From DATJBC01 sp035515515 (GTDB taxonomy: Bacteria; Actinomycetota; Acidimicrobiia; Acidimicrobiales; UBA8190), in the NCBI GenBank assembly GCA_035515515.1, contig DATJBC010000056.1, positions 1-9,032 of the forward strand: a stretch of 9,032 bases of DNA, given 5' to 3'. A model generated the notes under the pieces. The model did not search any database and was not told the origin of the DNA. It saw only the letters and a program-made list of their open reading frames with translations. The stretch's first letter is position 1; every line of letters starts with the position of its first letter. Positions 1-9,032 of the stretch are shown in pieces. A program made the translations under genes and the position numbers.

Positions 1-375
<375 letters not shown>

Positions 376-386
376 GCGCGGAGCCC

Positions 387-4949
<4,563 letters not shown>

Positions 4950-4953
4950 CGGT

Positions 4954-5015
4954 TGTCGTCTCAGCCTCTCCGTCGGTCGACCCGGCACGGCGGGTCGCTG
5001 GCGCCCGGGACGACA
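4954..5015 (-). promoter_or_regulatory. Possible structured 5' leader of gltB
   Basis: On the minus strand, TGTCGTC (5015-5009) is perfectly complementary to GACGACA (4960-4954), which ends 4 bases before the gltB ATG. Inside this outer 7-bp stem lies a second perfect stem, CGACCCG/CGGGTCG (4978-4984 with 4991-4997), with a 6-base loop. The only ribosome-binding-like sequence, GGAGAGG at 4965-4971, falls between the two stems, so folding could affect access to it. No known riboswitch class was recognised. In DNA this GC-rich, 7-bp stems can arise by chance, so function is inference. Confidence 0.25.
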
Positions 5016-5036
5016 TTGGCCCAGCTGCAGCCCTCC

Positions 5037-5043
5037 TAGGATA
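5037..5043. promoter_or_regulatory. Candidate shared -10 region for divergent gltB and thiO promoters
   Basis: The heptamer TAGGATA reads TAGGAT (5037-5042) on the plus strand and TATCCT (5043-5038) on the minus strand. Both fit the TAnnnT pattern of actinobacterial housekeeping -10 boxes. It is the AT-richest spot in the 180-base intergenic region. Transcription starting about 7 bases downstream would give leaders of roughly 80 bases in both directions. On the plus strand a weak -35-like TTGGCC lies at 5016-5021 with a short 15-base spacer. No convincing -35 is seen on the minus strand. The same hexamer TAGGAT recurs before the gene at 8491. Confidence 0.3.
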
Positions 5044-5045
5044 CC

Positions 5046-5081
5046 CCGGGTGGACCGGCGTCCTGCGCATCCACCACCCGG
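5046..5081. repeat. Inverted repeat in the thiO leader / gltB upstream region
   Basis: CCGGGTGG (5046-5053) and CCACCCGG (5074-5081) form a perfect 8-bp inverted repeat around a 20-base spacer. An overlapping alternative pairs GGTGGA (5049-5054) with TCCACC (5070-5075). It begins just after the candidate -10, so it could be an RNA hairpin at the start of the thiO transcript or a double-stranded operator. Base composition makes a chance origin quite possible. Confidence 0.2.
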
Positions 5082-5129
5082 CTTCCCGCCCGCCGCCCCC
5101 CTTCCCCGCCGGCCGCTCCCCCGCCGCGC

Positions 5130-6353
5130 ATGAGCGCCGCCCCCGCGCCGTCGCCCCCCGCGCACGCCGACGTCGTGGTGGTGGGCGGCGGCGTCATCGG
5201 GCTGGCCGCCGCCTGGCGCATGGCCCAGCGCGCCATGGCGGTGGCGCTGGTCGACCCCGCGCCCGGACGGGGGGCGTCGTGGGCCGCGGCCGGGATGCTG
5301 GCGCCGGTGAGCGAGGTGCACCACGGGGAGGAGCCCCTCCTGGCGCTGGCCCTCGCCTCGGCGGCGCGCTGGCCCGCCTTCGCCGCCGAGCTCGTGGCCG
5401 CCGGTGGCCGCGACGTCGGCTACCGCGCCACCGGGACCCTGGTCGTGGCCTTCGACGACGGGGACCGCGCCTGGGCGGCCGAGCTGCACCGCTTCCAGGC
5501 GCAGCTGGGCCTGGACGTCGAGTGGCTGAGCGGGCGCGAGGCGCGCCGGCGGGAGCCCGCGCTCGCCCCCGGGGTGCGCGCCGCCATCTGGGTGGGCGGC
5601 GACCACCAGGTCGACAACCGGCGGCTCGTGCGGGCGCTCGTGCACGTGGCCGTGGCCAGCGGTGTGCGCCTGCACCCCCGGCGCGCCGTGTCGGTGCGCG
5701 GTGGCACGCCGGGCGCCGAGGTCGCCCTGGACGACGGGTCCTCGATCACGGCGGGCGCCGTGGTGGTCGCCGCCGGGAGCTGGTCGGGCGGGCTGGCCGG
5801 CCTCCCCGAGGGGGCGGTGCCCCCCATCCGCCCCGTGAAGGGACAGATCCTGCGGCTCTCCCCCACGCCCGAGGCGCCCGTCCTCGGCACCACCGTGCGG
5901 GGCATCGTGCAGGGCGCCTCGCTGTACCTGGTGCCCCGCGGCGACGGGACCGTGGTGGTGGGGGCGACCATGGAGGAGCGGGGCTTCGACACCGAGGTGC
6001 GCGCCGGCGCCGTGTACGAGCTGCTGCGCGACGCCCGGCGCGTGGTGCCGGGCGTGGCCGAGATGGCGCTGGCGGAGGCCAGCGCCGGGCTGCGCCCCGG
6101 CTCACCGGACAACGCGCCGGTCATCGGCGCCGTCGAGGGGCGCGGCGTCCCCGGCCTCGTGCTGGCCACCGGCCATCACCGCCAGGGCATCCTGCTCACC
6201 CCGCTCACCGCCGAGGCCGTCGCCGCCATCGTGGCCGGGGAGGAGGCGCCCGCCGCCGTCGTGCCCTTCGGCCCGGGGCGCTTCGGCGCCGGGCGCGCCG
6301 ACGGCGGGGGCTCGGGCACGGGCCCCACGCCGCCGGCGCGCGCCACCCCCTGA
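5130..6353 (+). CDS. thiO: Glycine oxidase ThiO, 407 aa
   Basis: FAD-dependent oxidase of the D-amino-acid-oxidase fold. In thiamine synthesis it oxidises glycine with O2 to iminoacetate (dehydroglycine) plus H2O2, feeding the imine to ThiG. The FAD-binding motif GGGVIGLAAAWRM has Gly19, 21 and 24. The ThiO signature GASWAAAGMLAP follows near residue 50. Near the C-terminus GLRPGSPDNAPVIG (Arg322) and ATGHHRQGILLTPLTA (Arg351) hold the expected substrate-binding arginines. The family normally ends near PFGPGRF (Phe385); here 22 more residues rich in Gly, Pro and Ala follow. Start is the ATG at 5130, 13 residues before the FAD strand. No Shine-Dalgarno is visible; the preceding 40 bases are pyrimidine-rich. 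It is first in the operon, 21 bases before thiS, and that context favours ThiO over a sarcosine or D-amino-acid oxidase. Confidence 0.93.
   Translation: MSAAPAPSPPAHADVVVVGGGVIGLAAAWRMAQRAMAVALVDPAPGRGASWAAAGMLAPVSEVHHGEEPLLALALASAARWPAFAAELVAAGGRDVGYRATGTLVVAFDDGDRAWAAELHRFQAQLGLDVEWLSGREARRREPALAPGVRAAIWVGGDHQVDNRRLVRALVHVAVASGVRLHPRRAVSVRGGTPGAEVALDDGSSITAGAVVVAAGSWSGGLAGLPEGAVPPIRPVKGQILRLSPTPEAPVLGTTVRGIVQGASLYLVPRGDGTVVVGATMEERGFDTEVRAGAVYELLRDARRVVPGVAEMALAEASAGLRPGSPDNAPVIGAVEGRGVPGLVLATGHHRQGILLTPLTAEAVAAIVAGEEAPAAVVPFGPGRFGAGRADGGGSGTGPTPPARATP
6272..6293 (+). other. UUCG-capped hairpin inside the 3' end of thiO
   Basis: GGCGC (6277-6281), TTCG (6282-6285) and GCGCC (6286-6290) form a 5-bp stem with the very stable C(UUCG)G tetraloop. 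A further CCC/GGG pairing (6272-6274 with 6291-6293) extends it past a two-base bulge. It sits exactly where the conserved ThiO sequence stops and the low-complexity tail begins, about 60 bases before the stop codon. It could be an RNA stability or processing element, or simply a by-product of base composition. Confidence 0.25.
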
Positions 6354-6358
6354 GACCG

Positions 6359-6373
6359 GTGCCATGCTGGCAC
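6359..6373 (+). promoter_or_regulatory. Hairpin between the thiO stop and the thiS GTG start
   Basis: GTGCCA (6359-6364) and TGGCAC (6368-6373) pair perfectly around the loop TGC. With a bulged G the stem can extend by CC/GG to base 6375, the first base of the thiS start codon. No Shine-Dalgarno is seen for thiS, so this structure is the only recognisable element in the 21-base gap. A role in thiS start-codon access is inference. Confidence 0.25.
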
Positions 6374-6374
6374 G

Positions 6375-6584
6375 GTGAGCGACGCGGCCATCACCGTGAA
6401 CGGCGTGCCCCGCGCCCTGGCGCCGGGGACCACCGTCGCCGACCTGGTGTCGTCGTGGTGCGGGTCCCCCACCGGCATCGCCGTGGCGCGCAACCGCGAG
6501 GTCGTGCCCCGCAGCGCGTGGTCCACGACGACGCTGGCGGCCGCTGACGTGGTCGAGATCGTGTCGGCGGCGGCCGGTGGCTGA
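6375..6584 (+). CDS. thiS: Sulfur carrier protein ThiS, 69 aa
   Basis: Small ubiquitin-fold carrier that delivers sulfur to ThiG as a C-terminal thiocarboxylate. The length is typical (about 65-70 residues). Family wording is clear: ITVNG at 6-10, a GTTVADL segment near 18, GIAVARNREVVPRSAW in the middle, VVEIVSA near the end, and the essential C-terminal Gly68-Gly69. The start is a GTG; an ATG 11 bases upstream is out of frame. The gene ends in an 8-base overlap with thiG. Activation needs a ThiF-type adenylyltransferase, which is not encoded in this window and must be elsewhere. A MoaD-like carrier is a theoretical alternative, but its place before thiG settles the call. Confidence 0.94.
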   Translation: MSDAAITVNGVPRALAPGTTVADLVSSWCGSPTGIAVARNREVVPRSAWSTTTLAAADVVEIVSAAAGG

Positions 6585-7353
6585 CGACCAGGGCCTGGTG
6601 GTGGCGGGCCGCCCCCTGCGGTCGCGCCTGGTGCTCGGCACGGGCGGCATCGCCAGCCTCGACGTGCTGGCGGAGGTGGTCGAGGCGTCGGGATCGGCCC
6701 TGGCCACGGTGGCCCTGCGGCGCGTCGACCCCGCGGCGCGCGGCGGGATCCTCGACGTCCTGGCGGCCCGGGGCGTCGAGGTGCTGCCCAACACGGCGGG
6801 GTGCTTCACCGCCTCCGAGGCCGTGCTCACCGCCAAGCTGGCGCGCGAGGCGTTCGGCACCGACTGGGTCAAGCTCGAGGTCATCGGGGACGAGGACACG
6901 CTGCTCCCCGACGCCGTCGAGCTCCTCGACGCCGCCGAGCAGCTGTGCGACCAGGGGTTCGTGGTCCTCCCCTACACCACCGACGACCCCGTGCTGGCCC
7001 GGCGCCTCGAGCAGGTGGGCTGCGCGGCCGTCATGCCCCTGGGCGCCCCCATCGGCACGGGCCTCGGCATCCGCAACCCCCACAACATCGCGCTCATCGC
7101 CGAGCGCGCCACCGTGCCCGTCATCGTGGACGCCGGCATCGGCACCGCCTCCGACGCCACCGTGGCCATGGAGCTGGGGTGCGCGGGCGTGATGGTGGCC
7201 ACCGCCATCACACGGGCGCGCGACCCCGTGCGCATGGCAGCCGCCTTCCGGGCCGCGGTGGAGGCCGGCCACGCCGCGCGCGCCGCGGGCCGCATCCCCA
7301 AGCGCCCCCTGGCGCAGGCCTCCAGCCCCCTGGAGGGCAGGGCCGAGCTCTGA
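6577..7353 (+). CDS. thiG: Thiazole synthase ThiG, 258 aa
   Basis: TIM-barrel enzyme that condenses 1-deoxy-D-xylulose 5-phosphate, iminoacetate from ThiO and sulfur from ThiS thiocarboxylate into the thiazole phosphate carboxylate. Lys99 in DWVKLEVIGD is the residue expected to form the Schiff base with the sugar phosphate. Other family blocks are RLVLGTGG near the N-terminus, LPNTAGCFTA near 69, PLGAPIGTGLGIRNP near 154, VDAGIGTASDA, and the C-terminal AGRIPKRPLAQASSPLEG. The segment usually read as NTAI near the phosphate site is ATAI here, a mild deviation. The start is a GTG lying within the final Gly-Gly codons of thiS, so translation is probably coupled; no separate ribosome site is evident. 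Length is normal for the family. Confidence 0.96.
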   Translation: MADDQGLVVAGRPLRSRLVLGTGGIASLDVLAEVVEASGSALATVALRRVDPAARGGILDVLAARGVEVLPNTAGCFTASEAVLTAKLAREAFGTDWVKLEVIGDEDTLLPDAVELLDAAEQLCDQGFVVLPYTTDDPVLARRLEQVGCAAVMPLGAPIGTGLGIRNPHNIALIAERATVPVIVDAGIGTASDATVAMELGCAGVMVATAITRARDPVRMAAAFRAAVEAGHAARAAGRIPKRPLAQASSPLEGRAEL

Positions 7354-7367
7354 CCTACGCTGCCGGC

Positions 7368-8177
7368 GTGGGCCCCCCGGTCTCGCTCACGATCGCCGGG
7401 TCCGACTCGGGCGGGGGCGCGGGGATCCAGGCCGACCTGCGCACCTTCGCCGCCCTCGGTGTCTTCGGCACGTCGGCGGTCACCGCGGTGACGGCGCAGA
7501 ACACCAGCGAGGTGCGCGGCGTCGAGGTCGTGCGCCCCTCGTTCGTCGACCTGCAGATCGAGACGGTGCTCGCCGACCTGGCGGTGGCGTCGGTCAAGAC
7601 CGGCATGCTGGCCACCTCCGCCACGGTGGCCGTCGTCGGCCGGCGGGCCGCCGCCGGCGAGCTCCCCAACCTCGTGGTGGACCCGGTGCTGGTGGCGTCG
7701 ACGGGGCGTCCGCTCCTCGACGACGACGGCCCTTCCGCCTATCTGCACCACCTCCTCCCCCACGCGCTGGTGGCGACGCCCAACACCCGGGAGGCCACCC
7801 TTCTCACCGGCATCGCCATCGAGACCACGGCCGACATGGCGCGGGCCGCGGCCCGTCTGGCCGACACCGGCGCCCGCGTGGTGGTGGTGAAGGGCGGCCA
7901 CCTGGCCGGCGACGACGCCCCCGACGTGGTGCTGGCCGACGGGGAGCTGCGGACCCTCGAGGCCGGTCGCGTCACGACCACCAACGACCACGGCACCGGC
8001 TGCACGTTGTCCGCCGCCATCGCCGCCCTCCTGGCGTCGGGCCGGGACCCGCTGCCCGCCGTGGCGCTGGCCAAGGAGTTCGTCACCCGCGCCCTGGTCG
8101 GCTCGGCCCGGTGGCGCCTGGGGGCGGGACGGGGGCCCCTCGACCACTTCGGCTGGGGGGACCAGCCGGCGGGCTGA
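7368..8177 (+). CDS. thiD: Hydroxymethylpyrimidine / phosphomethylpyrimidine kinase ThiD, 269 aa
   Basis: Ribokinase-fold kinase that phosphorylates 4-amino-5-hydroxymethyl-2-methylpyrimidine (HMP) and then HMP-phosphate, making the pyrimidine diphosphate that is joined to the thiazole. The N-terminal block TIAGSDSGGGAGIQADL includes Asp23, which binds the pyrimidine in characterised ThiD. Further blocks are VDPVLVASTG, ATPNTREATLLTG, VVVKGGHL and NDHGTGCTLSAAIAALL with Cys212 in the anion hole. The C-terminal GAGRGPLDHF matches the usual ending. It is a single-domain ThiD with no fused ThiE or TenA. Start is the GTG at 7368, 14 bases after the thiG stop, which places the first strand directly at the N-terminus. 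No clear Shine-Dalgarno is present. A pyridoxal kinase is possible in principle, but the thi context argues against it. Confidence 0.94.
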   Translation: MGPPVSLTIAGSDSGGGAGIQADLRTFAALGVFGTSAVTAVTAQNTSEVRGVEVVRPSFVDLQIETVLADLAVASVKTGMLATSATVAVVGRRAAAGELPNLVVDPVLVASTGRPLLDDDGPSAYLHHLLPHALVATPNTREATLLTGIAIETTADMARAAARLADTGARVVVVKGGHLAGDDAPDVVLADGELRTLEAGRVTTTNDHGTGCTLSAAIAALLASGRDPLPAVALAKEFVTRALVGSARWRLGAGRGPLDHFGWGDQPAG

Positions 8178-8194
8178 GGCCCCGAGGGGAGGCG

Positions 8195-8223
8195 GGGCCG
8201 GCGAGCGCCACGCTCGCCGGCCC
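8195..8223 (+). terminator. Terminator-like hairpin after thiD
   Basis: GGGCCGGCGAGCG (8195-8207) pairs perfectly over 13 bp with CGCTCGCCGGCCC (8211-8223) around a CCA loop, 18 bases after the thiD stop. This is the strongest inverted repeat found in the window. There is no T-run after it, so it is not a textbook intrinsic terminator. U-less hairpin terminators are commonly predicted in high-GC actinobacteria. It could instead protect the 3' end of the thi transcript. Confidence 0.7.
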
Positions 8224-8296
8224 GCTCCCAATCGGCCCACCCGGAGTGGGCACTCGCCCCCCGATGCACGGCGCCGGTGGCTCCGCCAAGCTCGAC

Positions 8297-8316
8297 GCTC
8301 CCCCCGCGGGGCCCCG
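8297..8316. repeat. GC-only palindrome: two GGGGCCCC units around GT
   Basis: GGGGCCCC occurs twice (8298-8305 and 8308-8315), separated by GT, and the flanking C8297 and G8316 extend the symmetry. Each unit is itself self-complementary, so several hairpins or a cruciform are possible. It lies between the thiD terminator hairpin and the next gene. It may act as a second terminator or be compositional noise. Confidence 0.35.
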
Positions 8317-8404
8317 TGGGGCCCCGGTGCGGGCGCCACCCTACGACCGGCCGCGCAGACCGTCAACGCGTTTCGTCGGGACGCCTTCACTCTGAGGAGC
8401 CACG

Positions 8405-8452
8405 GTGGGGCACCCCTGCGCCGCCCGGGGAGCCCTCGGGCCCCGCTTGTAG
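8405..8452 (+). CDS. Possible 15-residue small ORF or leader peptide
   Basis: GTG at 8405 opens 15 codons (MGHPCAARGALGPRL) ending in TAG at 8450-8452. Its merit is the ribosome site: GAGGAG at 8394-8399, 5 bases before the GTG. It is one of the best Shine-Dalgarno matches near any start in the window, where most real genes have none. The stop overlaps the candidate -10 of the next gene, so it would not be on that gene's transcript if that promoter is used. The peptide has no recognisable motif. It may be a chance ORF. Confidence 0.25.
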   Translation: MGHPCAARGALGPRL

Positions 8453-8455
8453 GAT
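8450..8455 (+). promoter_or_regulatory. Candidate -10 box (TAGGAT) for the membrane-protein gene
   Basis: TAGGAT fits the TAnnnT pattern, is identical to the plus-strand candidate at 5037-5042, and stands 35 bases before the ATG at 8491, giving a leader of about 29 bases. No -35 box is recognised at the usual distance. The terminator hairpin upstream makes a separate promoter for this gene likely. Confidence 0.3.
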
Positions 8456-8490
8456 GAGCACGCCCGCCGCTCCCCGGCGGCGCCGTTCCG

Positions 8491-9032
8491 ATGCCGAGCT
8501 CCGACGACCCCCCCGGCTCCTTCGACCCCCCCTTGGCGAGCCCCGTGGCCCACGCTCCGGCCCGCACCAACGGGCACGGCGAGCCCCCCACCGGGCCCCT
8601 CGGCGCCCCCCCGCGTGGGCCGCTCCCAGGACCGAGCACCCGGCCCGCCCTCATCGTGGTGGGCATCATCGCCGCCTTGTTCGTGGGGGGCATCGCGCTC
8701 GAGGCGGTGAGCGGCGACCAGAGCAAGCCGGCGCCCAGCCCGGCCTCGATCACCACGGCCAAGGGGGCGGTGCTGCGGGCCGTGCCGGCCCGGCCGCGGC
8801 TGAAGGCGATCGTGTCGGAGGGCCAGCCTCCCGACGACCTGCTCAACGCGCTGGCCGTCCCGGCCGGGTCGACGGCGGTGCCGGGGTCGGCCGTCAACCG
8901 GGGCGTCGACCTCTACGACCAGTCCATCCGCTTCGAGGTGGCCGCCACCCAGGCGGACGTCATCACGTTCTTCCGGGCCCAGCTGCCGGCCCAGCACAGG
9001 AAGAGCATCAGCCAGGGGCCGTCCTCGACGGC
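8491..9032 (+). CDS. Unrecognised single-pass membrane protein, N-terminal 180 residues, cut by the right edge
   Basis: I do not recognise a family. The frame is open from 8491 to the window end. Residues 1-52 are disordered-looking, with 16 prolines and 7 glycines. One membrane segment starts at residue 53 (ALIVVGIIAALFVGG) and ends near 70. Arg51 before it and Glu71/Asp76 after it suggest the N-terminus is inside and the C-terminus outside (type II). The outer part has a Pro/Ala linker followed by a region that looks folded, with NRGVDLYDQSIRFEV near 136-150 and ADVITFFRAQLP near 156-167. No lipobox, catalytic motif or metal site is seen. The ATG at 8491 is the first start after an in-frame stop at 8455-8457; its ribosome site is weak. 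Rival frames here are Arg-rich shadows without a membrane segment. Confidence 0.75.
   Translation, partial: MPSSDDPPGSFDPPLASPVAHAPARTNGHGEPPTGPLGAPPRGPLPGPSTRPALIVVGIIAALFVGGIALEAVSGDQSKPAPSPASITTAKGAVLRAVPARPRLKAIVSEGQPPDDLLNALAVPAGSTAVPGSAVNRGVDLYDQSIRFEVAATQADVITFFRAQLPAQHRKSISQGPSST

Larger units (their letters stand above)
8178..8490. other. Intergenic region between thiD and the membrane-protein gene
   Basis: No gene of ordinary length is supported here. In order it holds the terminator-like hairpin (8195-8223), a smaller inverted repeat GCCCAC/GTGGGC (8235-8240 with 8246-8251), a palindromic GGGGCCCC pair (8297-8316), an AT-richer patch around 8365-8400, a Shine-Dalgarno-like GAGGAG (8394-8399) before a possible 15-codon ORF, and a candidate -10 (8450-8455). 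I see no tRNA, no riboswitch I recognise and no mobile-element ends. Confidence 0.6.

Noticed and set aside
4959..4964. CTGAGA on the minus strand, resembling a TPP riboswitch core motif
   Set aside because: It is on the gltB side, not the thi side, only 10 bases from the gltB start, and the partner ACCUGA motif and the rest of the aptamer are missing.
4950..5675. In-frame extension of gltB far upstream, opposite thiO
   Set aside because: GltB needs its catalytic cysteine close to the N-terminus. The ATG at 4949 gives a normal 25-residue propeptide. The extension is Gly/Arg/His-rich and overlaps thiO antisense.
7350..7367. Earlier in-frame CTG start for thiD at 7350
   Set aside because: CTG is a rare start. 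The added residues are not part of the family, and the GTG at 7368 places the first conserved strand correctly.
8111..8395. A 94-codon plus-strand frame overlapping the end of thiD and running into the intergenic region
   Set aside because: It overlaps conserved thiD codons, runs through the terminator hairpin and reads as Pro/Gly/Arg-rich noise.
6972..8897. A 641-codon minus-strand open frame across thiG, thiD and the intergenic region
   Set aside because: It spans several real genes and a strong terminator-like hairpin, and its translation is low complexity. It is a compositional shadow.
8341..8997. A 218-codon minus-strand frame opposite the membrane-protein gene
   Set aside because: Arg/Gly/His-rich shadow. 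The plus-strand frame has a coherent membrane helix and topology signals.
8454..9032. An alternative plus-strand frame starting at the ATG at 8454
   Set aside because: It stays open to the window end but is extremely Arg-rich with no membrane segment. The frame from 8491 is more protein-like. The ATG overlaps the TAGGAT candidate box.

Overview
The window is strongly GC-rich, with G or C at nearly every third codon position. Open frames therefore run for kilobases on the antisense strand. Codon use, frequent GTG starts and protein wording point to a high-GC actinobacterium (Actinomycetota), possibly an Acidimicrobiia-like lineage; that placement is inference. No transposase, integrase, phage gene, CRISPR array, rRNA or tRNA is visible.

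Left part (1-4949, minus strand): the glutamate synthase (GOGAT) operon. gltB, the large subunit, is complete (387-4949). gltD, the small subunit, follows after an 11-base gap and runs off the left edge after 125 residues. Together they make NAD(P)H-dependent glutamate synthase, which turns glutamine plus 2-oxoglutarate into two glutamates.

Middle (4950-5129): a 180-base divergent intergenic region. Its AT-richest patch (5037-5043) can be read as a -10 box on both strands. Inverted repeats lie on either side, one set in the putative gltB leader and one in the putative thiO leader. No TPP riboswitch is visible here.

Right part (5130-8177, plus strand): a compact thiamine operon, thiO-thiS-thiG-thiD. 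ThiO oxidises glycine to the imine. ThiS carries sulfur on its C-terminal Gly-Gly. ThiG joins imine, sulfur and 1-deoxy-D-xylulose 5-phosphate into the thiazole phosphate. ThiD phosphorylates the pyrimidine half. ThiF, ThiE and ThiC are not in the window. thiS and thiG overlap by 8 bases. A 13-bp GC-rich hairpin closes the operon.

End (8178-9032): a 313-base intergenic stretch with the terminator hairpin, a very GC-rich palindrome, a possible 15-codon ORF with a good Shine-Dalgarno sequence, and a candidate -10. After it comes the start of an unrecognised single-pass membrane protein with a proline-rich cytoplasmic tail, cut by the right edge.

Most of the window is ordinary primary metabolism. 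I see no convincing new multi-gene system. The items worth a second look are the divergent regulatory region, small structured elements inside the thi operon, the 15-codon ORF and the unknown membrane protein.
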